DNA of 64,000 bases from Eutrigla gurnardus (taxonomy: Eukaryota; Chordata; Actinopteri; Perciformes; Triglidae), in the NCBI GenBank assembly GCA_963514095.1, contig OY741270.1, positions 27,658,771 to 27,722,770 on the forward strand, written 5' to 3'. Position 1 is the stretch's first letter, and each line of letters starts with the position of its first letter. Below are positions 1 to 9,805 of the stretch, piece by piece. The notes under the pieces are model-generated. The model searched no databases. It had not been told where the DNA came from and worked only from the letters and a program-made list of their open reading frames with translations. A program made the translations under genes and the position numbers.

Positions 1-619
1 TGATGAAAAGATCAAAAAGAGTTTATTTCATGCAATCAGTCAACTTGTAGTAAACTGCAACTACAGATTATTTTTCTTATTGATTCATGTATTGATTATT
101 TCTTCAATGTCTTCATGGTGCTCCTTCTGTCGATCCAATAGTCAGAAACACAGCTATTTTTTTTAAAATTTGCTTTTAATCTTGCATTAGGTTTAAATTC
201 CTTGATTTTTGATTTTTACATCAGAAATAAAAAGGAAAAACCTTTTCCAATACTTTCTCTTTTTCCACGCAGGAACATCCCAGTGTGTTTCTGGACGCCG
301 CTGTCATTTAAATCACATTCTGCTTCCAGTGTTTGCCATTCTGAATTTAAAGGATGTATAACTTCCTGTTCATGTTGTGATTATTTCTGGTAAAATCTAG
401 ATATTCTTCTTCCAGCCACTATTTCTTATTCATATTTTATTACTATATTCAATGCGGAGACTCATTGAATATAGACCTATTTGGTCGTATGAGTTGGAGG
501 GCTTGTTGCGAGACTCAGATATGCCGATTTGGAGCCTCTAGTGAAACTGGGTCCTACGTTTCCCATAGTGCAACTCAACAGACTTTCAGCTCAGCTCTCC
601 TCTTAGTAACACAGGTGTG

Positions 620-622
<3 letters not shown>

Positions 623-717
<95 letters not shown>
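623..717. repeat. (GT)n microsatellite
   Basis: About 95 bases of uninterrupted GT dinucleotides, read directly from the sequence. A shorter tract of the same type follows at 1073-1140, interrupted by a single TA. Confidence 0.95.
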
Positions 718-718
<1 letters not shown>

Positions 719-1069
719 TCCTTTCAGGCAGGAGAGAAATTAACTTTCTGACATTAAACATTATGTTTAATATCTCATAAATGTCCTATTTCTTTTGAAA
801 TAATCAAACGCATACTTCCATTATCTGATCCAGGTGTGTGTGCCCGCATGCGTGGGTGTGTTTGAAATGAAGAATCCTGCTCACCATGACAAAGGGGATG
901 TGGCTTTTAAAATATTTGCTCAACGCCAAAAGGACCATTCGGGGTTGCCAGACAACTTGTGAAGCCCGTTGGAGCCGCTCTGTTTAAATAACCACTGGGC
1001 GAAACGCTTTATCCGTGAATGAGCACGCGCTCTCCGGAAAAGCTGTTTATTTTGGCTTCAGGTAAGAAA

Positions 1070-1072
<3 letters not shown>

Positions 1073-1140
<68 letters not shown>
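1073..1140. repeat. (GT)n microsatellite
   Basis: GT dinucleotide tract with one TA interruption, about 330 bases upstream of the kcnk3 start codon. Confidence 0.95.
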
Positions 1141-1141
<1 letters not shown>

Positions 1142-1448
1142 AAAAAAGAAGAAGAAAAACCAGAAAGGTGAGCGCATGATCAGATCTCCTACCTCTGACA
1201 GTGTGGTGTGGGATTGCCCCGTGTTTCTTTTCCTGCAGTCTAAATATACGTCGGTGACAAATAGTCCAAATACAGTAGCAACCCAACTGTGACGTGGGGG
1301 TGGTGCTGAGAGAGAGAGAGACACAGAGAGAGAGAGAGAGAGAGAAAAGATCCCCCCTCTGTTGGAACAGGAGTCCGTCAGGAGGAAGGTCTCCGCAGAA
1401 GAAGAAGCTCCTCCACCTTGCAACTCTTTTTTTTTTTAATTGTTATTA

Positions 1449-1467
1449 TTATTATTATTATTATTAT
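1449..1467 (+). repeat. (ATT)n tract abutting the kcnk3 start codon
   Basis: Six to seven ATT triplets run directly into the ATG at 1466, so the start codon is formed at the end of the microsatellite. A T-run precedes it. Length variation here would change the leader immediately before the start without touching the reading frame. Confidence 0.85.
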
Positions 1468-4400
1468 GAAGCGACAAAACGCCAGGACGCTCGCGCTCAT
1501 CGTGAGCATCCTCACCTACCTGGTGGTGGGAGCCGCCGTGTTCGAGACCCTGGAGTCCAAGCAGGAGCGCGGCCACAAGAAGCGGCTGGACGCGCGGAAG
1601 CACGAGCTCATGCGCAAATACAACTTGAGCAAAGAGAACTTCGAGGAGCTGGAGGTCGTCGTCCTGCAGCTCAAGCCGCACAAGGCGGGCGTCCAGTGGA
1701 AGTTCGCCGGCTCCTTCTACTTCGCCATCACTGTGATCACGACCATAGGTGAGCCCGCCGGAAGTGTGCAGGTGGAAATGGTGCTCGTGCGCAGGGCCGG
1801 AGACGGGGTTTTGGGTAGACCCCCGTTTTTACGCATCTCATGTGGTGCATTTAGTCAAGTACCTGTAGTTTTGAGTACTTTTCATCTTCTACTACTTTGT
1901 ATACTTCTACTCCACTACGAGTCAGAGGTTCAAATATTTAGTTTTCATTATAAGGTATTATTATAAGTATCGGTTAGGGCACCGCCCTTAATATACAGCT
2001 TGCTTATTTGGTGAATCTTTATTTAATGGGTACATAATATCCAAATAATAAAAATGTTCAATATGTTTTTTTTTCAAAAGGAAATTAGTTCAATGTGTCT
2101 TAAACATACATGAAGAATAAAGTTTTTAATAATATAATAATATTTGAATTGAGCAGTTGTGTTATATAACACACCCCGCGACCCTGAATACAGGATAAGC
2201 GGTAGACAATGGATGGATGGATGGATGTTATATAACACAATGTCTTTTATTCTGAAATTCTGCATCTTTCACTCTAAGTATATATTTTTTTATGCTTATA
2301 CTCTGGTAACTTAAATGTCATTCTGAATGCAAGGTTTTACTTTTAACAGAGTATTTCTACACTGTGGTTTATTGCCATTGTGGTGTAGCTTGTTATACAA
2401 ATTACAAATATTCTGCTTACTGCACAATAAACAGATTTTACATGTATAGATATAGATGATAGATTTTTAATACATTTCTTAAATTGTGCCACCGTTTCCA
2501 AATCCAGACTAAGATGGCTGGAAATGACATCTTTGTTAAATTTTTACAACCTAGATGTCAAGTTGTATAACTAATTTGCCTCAAGGGGTTTCATGAACTC
2601 TAGAGCATATATGACAGCGTCTGTCCCGAGGTCCTCCATTCAGATAAAGAGAAACTCACTCACTACAAACCTAATTTAAAGTGTTCACGCAACCTATATT
2701 TGACTGCAGAACTCTAAACATTACATCTGCATGTGGTGTAAATGAGGAATTTGAATTAAAACTTTCGTATGAAAACAAAAAGCTAATTTTCTTATTGATG
2801 GGTTTCATCTCAAGTACAATCCATACTTATTTATAGTTTTTATTAACGAATAAATAAAATGTATTTTATGTACGACATTAACCAATGTTTCACCTGCATT
2901 TGTCCAAAAAAGATTTTTTAGTCCAGGGGCTAAAATGTAGTCTAAGAGTCTTTGAGAATTTTGGAATATCAGCAGTAAAAGTTGAAGATATTTCTTTTTC
3001 AGGAAATCGGATGCTAAGCTCTGCGACTTGAACAGTTATAACAGGAGAGGCTCAAACTTGGCTCCATGTGCATTTCTGACATAGCAACTGAAAAAGATTA
3101 TTTTAAAACCGTTATTTATGGCTTCAGCTCTTGGGCTCTTTTTATGTGCCATATTCTGCTGGGCTTTTTTTAGAAATTGCATGCATTATTTCTGTTTGAT
3201 TTCTGTGGAATATTGATGTTTAATCTGTTGTCTTGTTGCCCCCCCCCCCAAAAAAGAAATTAGAATCTCAATGAGACTTTCCTGGTTAAATAAAATAATA
3301 AAGTAAAATATCAGGAATGTAATTTTTATCGGCCAAAAACTAAATTCCTTAATTTATTCATCCTCTTTCTTTCTTATTATTTTTTTGCTTTAAAGAGTAT
3401 CTAAGTATTATAGTATCCTCTAGTATTTTTTTTGGTGAAAATCTATGTAATTTAGTCGTTTCGGCTCCAAATCTACAAAATATTTTAATAAAATAAATAT
3501 GCACATTGACTGCCCTCTAGTGGTTTGAACCCAGCTACTGCAATTTAATTTTGCCATTGGCTGACCTGAAGCCGGTTGACGCCAGCTTTCCTCACCACAC
3601 TCTGAGGTTTGGTTTCCTGTGGAATTAATTATCATTTCATCGTAGAAGCTTGATGTCAAACATGTTGTCTGAGACGTAAACCGGGATGTCTCCTCCCCGC
3701 AGGTTACGGCCACGCGGCGCCCAGCACCGACTCGGGGAAGGTGTTCTGCATGTTCTACGCCCTCCTGGGGATCCCGCTCACCCTGGTCATGTTCCAGAGC
3801 CTGGGCGAGCGGATCAACACCCTCGTCCGGTACCTGCTGCACCAAGCCAAGAGGTGCCTGGGGATGCGTCACGCCGAGGTCTCCATGGCCAACATGGTGA
3901 CGGTGGGCTTCTTCTCCTGCATGAGCACCCTGTGCGTGGGGGCCATGGCGTTCTCCCAGTGCGAGGGCTGGAGCTTCCTCCACGCCTTCTACTACTGCTT
4001 CATCACACTCACCACCATCGGCTTCGGCGACTACGTGGCGCTGCAGAGGGACGACGCGCTGCAGAACGACCCCCGCTATGTGGCCTTCTGCTTCGTCTAC
4101 ATCCTCATGGGCCTGACGGTGATCGGCGCCTTCCTCAACCTGGTGGTGCTCCGCTTCCTGACCATGAACGCCGAGGACGAGCGCCGGGACGCCAAACAGA
4201 GGTCCCTGATGATCAGCAAGCCCAGAGGGGAGGTGGCCCACCTGCTGCCGGTCTCGGCCTCGACCTCGTCCACGCCCGTAGCGGACGAGTCCACGAAGGC
4301 GAAAGACTTAAAGGGCGTCTACACCGAGGTGCTGCATTTCCAGACTATGTGCTCCTGCCTGTGGTACCGGAGCACGGAGAAGCTGCAGGGCTGCGGGCCG

Positions 4401-4592
4401 GCCGGGATCCCCCGGGAGCTGAGGTTCTCCGACGCCTACATGCAGCAGAGCGTGGACCGTCCCCACTACGTGGAACCCGGGTCGACGGGCTGCGTTTGCA
4501 GTCCGCGTCAGTGCTCCAGCATTAGCTCCGTGACAACGGGCCTCCACATCCTCTCTCCGTTCAGGATGTTTAAGAGACGCAGCTCCGTCTAA
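1466..4592 (+). CDS. kcnk3: Two-pore-domain potassium channel TASK-1 (K2P3.1)
   Basis: Two coding exons, 1466-1748 and 3703-4592, joined in phase to 390 residues (human TASK-1 has 394). The product is a plasma-membrane acid-sensitive background K+ channel that works as a dimer. Visible landmarks: M1 at about residues 8-27, glycosylation sequon NLS at N53, pore filter TTIGYGH with the pH-sensor His98, second filter TTIGFGD ending at D204, and the M4 lower-gate motif VLRFLT at 243-248. The protein ends MFKRRSSV, the 14-3-3/p11 trafficking signal of TASK channels. The tail segment VYTEVLHFQTMCSCLWY is diagnostic of KCNK3 rather than KCNK9 or KCNK15. The intron falls inside the first filter glycine codon, as in other TASK genes. 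The start is the ATG at 1466, giving the canonical MKRQN N-terminus. Which teleost copy (a or b) this is cannot be decided here. Confidence 0.95.
1990..2145 (+). repeat. Dispersed repeat copy in kcnk3 intron 1
   Basis: This stretch of intron 1 shares order and wording with 7687-7870. Both have a CAGCTTG start, 'TTATTTGGT', 'GGTACATAATATC', a run ending 'AACATACATGAAGAATAA', then an A/T-rich tail. The two copies have diverged by substitutions and small indels, as expected for old copies of one interspersed element. The family is not recognised. Confidence 0.6.
2165..2230 (-). mobile_element. L2/CR1-like retroposon 3' end fragment
   Basis: Read on the minus strand this gives CCATCCATCCATTGTCTACC followed by CGCTTATCC and a GGGTCGCGGGG-like stretch. 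That is the familiar 3' end of teleost L2-type non-LTR elements. Only about 60 bases are present. Family assignment rests on recalled consensus, not on alignment. Confidence 0.55.
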
Positions 4593-7500
4593 AACAGCAG
4601 ATTATATCTAAGTGGACGACAAGCAAACAGGCCACACGTGTTTACGGTGCTGGAAACAGCAGGGGCAAAGTCTTACTCAAATATGTGTTTTGAGGAAAGC
4701 CTCACACGCAATGTTTTACAAGTTCAAGTTCACGTATGACTCACTTCCTGTGAAGACGCCGGCGTGCATGAGGTGTGCAGTGTACACAAGCCGGAGGCGG
4801 CAGAACAGGCGCTGCTTCGTGTCCTTTGAGCAACGACACGCTAAAATGGTGGGACAAAGCAAACAACCGACGCCTACTTTGAGACGACTGCTCCGCGGTT
4901 CATTTTAAGGCAGAGTAGGTCATTTAGAAAAAACGTAGAGACTTTGAACGCATCGCCGAACCGGAAAAGTCCCGAAAGTTACTTTCTCCGGCCCGGCTTT
5001 TCTGATTGGACGGGAGTTTTACAGTCCTGCCACGGCCACAGATGACAATTTTATTTATTTTTTTTATGTCAAAGCCTTTAATGTATTCATTGCTATCGGT
5101 GTGTTACGAGGATTTCAAGTAAAACAACAGAAAGTGTTTCTGAATAGAATCACCTACTCTGCCTTTAAACATTTTTTGTTGTTGTGAATACTCAGAGGTG
5201 CGATTCCAACTCAGGGGGTTATACGATGTCTGTCGGATGCTTCCCTTCGTAGTATTCGTCACTGACGCGACACCGATTGGGAGTCCGGCTTTCTGGCTCG
5301 TTTTTAGTCGCCTCGCGTTGGCCCTAAAAACACTCACTTAAACAAATCGTGACTGTCAGGACTGTTTTACAGCTGAAACACACACACTGATAATATGACT
5401 CATTTTCTGTGTAGCTCTCTGCCCAAATTTCTGGTGCATCAGTCACAAAACGCTGCAGAATTATGTAATGTCACAAGTGGAAAAGTAAAAGGAATCAGGA
5501 TGACATATCCCCAGTGCAAGTAGACTGAAACGCACTTAACTTGGATGTGTTTGACGACACTATACAAAGCTCTGCAGGGTCACTGCACTGTGAGGTGTTT
5601 CTGTTACCTTTAAAGGGGTCTGCTGGGTCCAGGAGTCGGTCCAGACCAGGTGCTGATCTGCTTTAATAGGCAGGCGTGGGGTGATGTGAAGATGTCATCA
5701 TCCTGGCTTAAATGATCACGATATTATCCCGATAATTATCAAAACGTATTTTAAAAAAGTGGCACTAAAACAAACCGCAATTACTTTTCATTTTGTTGAG
5801 AAACACATTTTTTTCGTGAAAAATCTTAAATTAGGTATTTAATTTAACAATGAATTAAATAAGGCAACATTTTGTAATTTATTTAAAAATGCATGATGAT
5901 TCCTGTGTTTTTGAAATCAGGCTGAATCTGCAGAACTACTACTACTTTTTTATATTTATGATTATTCTTTTTATTTCCCTGCTTGTACTTGTCTAGTACA
6001 CTATTACAGGAATAGTTCAACACATAAAACTACGCTTATTTACTTCCCTGCCAGGATGATTGACCATGTTCTGATTAGGGTTACTTTAAAAGTACACGTT
6101 TGGGTTGTGAAGCTATTCAGAGATGAAGTGGGCAGAAATGTCCAAATCCACATCTGGAATCAAATAGTAGACTATTTTTAGCAGCAGTTTGGAGTGGCAG
6201 ATAGTGGGGGAGGTTTTCTGAGTTTGGACAATGAGAAACAAACTAGTTGTCAATCACAGATAATTATGCCACAATGGACTCGGTCCCTCTGATTGATGGA
6301 AAAGAAAGAGAAATTAATCCACCCTCAGATATCATTCATTGTATTTCTGAGCCAATTCTGGTGTTTAGTCATTTATTTTTTCCCGTAGGTGACACGACGT
6401 CACGTCACGTTAAGTTTAGGTCCTGGCAGCTGCAAATGAGATTTCTGACTTTTTATTATGAAGGATTTGAGTCATTCTTAAACTACAGTTTAATCACAGG
6501 GGGAGAAATCTGTCTTAGACTTAAAGGATCCTTTACGATAGTAAAAGTAGCAATGTGAAAATATGTCATAAAGTAACGTAATTTATTCTGAGGAAAACTG
6601 AGAAGAGAACAAATCTAAGAAGACAAAGAAGTGCAATCAGTTCAGAAACATCTCAGATCTGACTGGACACAAAAAAAAAAGAGTAAAAAAATACAATTTT
6701 CCCCTTAAACACGTAGAAGTGTAGAATAACATAAGCTGGATATTCATGAAAAATGGAAAGAATACATTTGAAGGTGGATTCTTTCGCTTTTGATCTTTTT
6801 TTATGCATTTTGAGGTGAAATAAAATCCACATCATGGACATAAAAATGAGCCGATATGACTCAAATCCTCTTCCAGGTCTGGGGTCCGTTGAGGATCTCC
6901 TTTACTGTTCTAATGAACCTTAATGAGTCCGTTTGCACATGATTATGGATGATGGTGCTTTCTGCCTTTGACTTGCTTTTCACAATAAGAGATCCTAAAA
7001 TCAACAGCCTAAAGCTAATATATGCAAGTACTCTAATAGTTTTGGGACTACATCATGTTGCACAAGATTGTTTTCCCTTCTTTTTAAATAAAACTTGAAC
7101 ACACGGAGTACTTGAAATAATATTTTTTTGACTAAGAGGTTTGTTCACGGTTCAGTTCAGACTATTTATGCGTCTGACCATATAAATCACATCACATCTA
7201 GTTCAAAACAATATTGTACTGTTTTGCCATTCAACATTAAAAACATGGCTATTCTATGCCATAACTGACTGTTTTTGAGTTTTAATGTTATTTTACTGAA
7301 CGTCCTGATCCAATGATAACCATCTTAAAAGAATTAGAAGATTTATGAATTTCTGTACATGATATGAGCACTGTGTAAGATGTAGTCGTGTGGTTTTAGC
7401 CGCCGGCGTGCTGTTACTCGCTGTGCGTCGTGTGAGAAAAGTCTGCTGAATGTATAGAAATGAGCGTTTGGTCCAGATGGTTTCCCCCTCGGATTTCTGA

Positions 7501-8813
7501 CTGAAGTCCAGTTCCGGACGAGCCGGTTGGTATCATTATGTCATGGTTTTGAGGCAATATGTATATTTATTTTTGTTATACCAAACTCATCATCATGTGG
7601 TACAGCGAGCGGGTGGTGGACAAAATAACAGAAACACCTCACATCACAAACATTGTTTTGGAAAAGGTGTTAATGTTTATTAGGGTAATACAGCTTGGTT
7701 ATTTGGTAACGCTTTAATTTATGGTACATAATATCAAAATAATTAAAATGTGCAATAACTTTCATAGAGAGAACAATCTAATTTAGTTTTAATTATTTAA
7801 AGAAAATGGAAATGAGTTATATTGGTCTTTAACATACATGAAGAATAAGAGTTTACAATATTAAATCAATAATTAGTTATAGCGGTTATATGTACGTTTC
7901 TGTACTTTACAAAGGGACTTATATTATAACAAAATGTATAAGCTTTAATTGATGCCTTAAATCACTATTTTTAGATTGATTTTTAGATTTTGTATACTTT
8001 CGTTTCTTGATACTTTAATGTAATTGTGTTCCTGCTATTCTGTCCACTATAACAAGTTTGCCCTTCCATTCATTTTTTTACACTGACTTTATTAGACTTG
8101 TAAGTTTTATCTCTGAGGGTTTGGAAATCACACGTGCACTTGTTTTTATGTTTTTGTTGCTGAGTTGATCTTCCAAAGTAATAAAACACTAGAGGTTTTG
8201 CATTATAACAGCTTCACACCAGAATCCAGATGGATCCAGATCCAGTGAGGTTGCATCTCCGTTCTCTGGTTTAAAAAAACAAAAACAAAAACGACCAGTA
8301 TGCTCAAATTCAAGGCTTCAAAAACACAGTGCACAAACCAACGGGTGAGGTCAAATAAGATAAAAACCTTAATTTGAAAAGCATCATTGCAGCCATCAGG
8401 ACTGGATCTTCTGGATCCCCTGGATCTGCTGGCCTGGCGCCCGCTGAATCAGCCTCCGGCCATTAGATGTGCACAGGAAGGCAGCAGAAGGAGCATCCAC
8501 TCGACAAATCCTCGTATTGACCCCCCGTCGCCGGAGCATCTGCCGTTGGCCACTTTGGCCACAGACCTGAGTATTTATGTCAAAGATAAAAATAGAGGTG
8601 GCTGAGAAGGTCAGCTCCGGCATAACGTCACCTTCTCTCATCTCCCTTTTTAGAAACATTCACACGGCCAGGCTCAAAACCGAAGGTCTGTCACAGATTT
8701 ATGCCAATTTGGACTGATTGTTAAAGTCGTGTCTTTTTTATCTTTCCCACCACTTTATTTAATTATAATAGAATTTAATTAATTAATTTACTGTTTTTTC
8801 TTGGCAAAGGCAA
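4593..8813. other. Intergenic region downstream of kcnk3
   Basis: No gene is supported. The first several hundred bases are probably the kcnk3 3' untranslated region. Short pieces at about 5590, 7610 and 56990 share a 'GGACAAAATAACAGAAACACC'-type string in different orientations. The stretch around 5700-5850 resembles 57120-57370 ('ATTATCCCGAT', 'TTTTTCGTGAAAAAT'), which suggests old interspersed repeats. 7687-7870 is a copy of the repeat at 1990-2145. Short open frames here show no family features. Confidence 0.6.
7687..7870 (+). repeat. Dispersed repeat, second copy of the 1990-2145 family
   Basis: Same orientation and same order of shared strings as the copy in kcnk3 intron 1, including 'ACATACATGAAGAATAA'. 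The family is not recognised; both copies are AT-rich and non-coding. Confidence 0.6.
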
Positions 8814-9655
8814 ATGTAAGCCCATTTCCACCACTGTCAGGAAAAAAGGGGAAACTTTCTCAAAATATTGATTTACTATTTCAAAAATAATGACACAAAA
8901 TCATGACTCAAAAATATTGGGAAAATGTCTCAAAATATTGACTTATTATCTCAAACTAATGACTTAGTATTTCAATGTAACGACTTTGTATCTCAAAATA
9001 ATGTCTTAGTATTTGAAAATATTGACTTAGTATCTTAAAATAATGACTTAGTATTTCAAAATATTGAATTACTTTCTCAAAATAATGACCCAGTATCTCA
9101 ATATAATGACTTAGTATTTCAAAGTATTGACTTAGTATTTCAAAATAATGTCTTAGTATTTCAAAATATTGACTTAGTATTTCAAAATAATAACCCAGTA
9201 TCTCAATATAATGACCCAGTATCTCAAAATAATGAATTAGTATCTCAAAATAATGACTTAGTATCTCAAAAATAATGATTTAGTATCTCAAAGTAACGAC
9301 TTTGTATCTCAAAAATAATGAATTAGTATCTCAAATTAATGACTTAGTATCTCAAAGTAATGACTTAGTATCTCAAAAATAATGATTTAGTATCTCAAAG
9401 TAACGACTTTGTATCTCAAAATAATGAATTAGTATCTCAAATTAATGACTTAGTATCTCAAAGTAATGACTTAGTATCTCAAAAATAATGAGTAAGTGTA
9501 GTATGTCATTATTTTGAGATATTAAGTCAATAATTTGAAAAAGTTTCTATTTTTTTAGAGATGATAAGTCAATATTTTGAGAGTTTCATATTATTTTGAC
9601 ACAGTTTCTCATTATTTTGAGAACGTTTCTTGACGGTGGCAGACATGGCTTCCAT
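8814..9655. mobile_element. Fold-back satellite-bearing element, copy 1
   Basis: An 842-base block with terminal inverted repeats. The left end is ATGTAAGCCCATTTCCACCA followed by CTGTCAGGAAA. The right end, reverse-complemented, reads ATGGAAGCCATGTCTGCCAC followed by CGTCAAGAAAC. The inside is filled with a roughly 18-22 base degenerate unit, TAGTATCTCAAAATAATGAC, repeated many times. At about 9500 the unit flips orientation (CATTATTTTGAGATATTAAG), making a fold-back structure. There is no open frame, so it would be non-autonomous. A second copy lies at 52425-52997. The right end stops about 150 bases before the mtarc1 start codon. Confidence 0.75.
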
Positions 9656-9805
9656 ACAAAGCCAATGCTTTTTAAAATTCATGCATTTAATTTGTTTTCG
9701 GAACTTCTACCAACTCTCGGAGATGCGGAGGGGGCGGGCTTACACTCATGGGGGCTCCTGTCACTTTAACGCGGGTCCAACCTCCAAGTGGAACTTCAGT
9801 CCAAC

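Larger units (their letters stand above)
1..1465. other. Upstream region of kcnk3, microsatellite-rich
   Basis: I see no gene in this stretch. It holds a long (GT)n tract at about 623-717, a second (GT)n tract at about 1073-1140 and a GA-rich tract at about 1308-1347. The last 400 bases before the kcnk3 start are likely promoter and 5' untranslated sequence. I could not place a transcription start. Apparent Val-Cys or His-Thr reading frames here are translations of the microsatellites. Confidence 0.7.

Noticed and set aside
465..743. Plus-strand ORF with a long Val-Cys run, and similar His-Thr or Val-Cys frames at 1047-1423
   Set aside because: The frames are created by (GT)n microsatellites and have no family features.
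3420..4241. 273-codon minus-strand ORF opposite kcnk3 exon 2
   Set aside because: It is a GC-rich antisense shadow of a well conserved channel exon.
3686..4525. 279-codon plus-strand Arg/Pro-rich ORF
   Set aside because: It is an out-of-frame shadow of kcnk3 exon 2.
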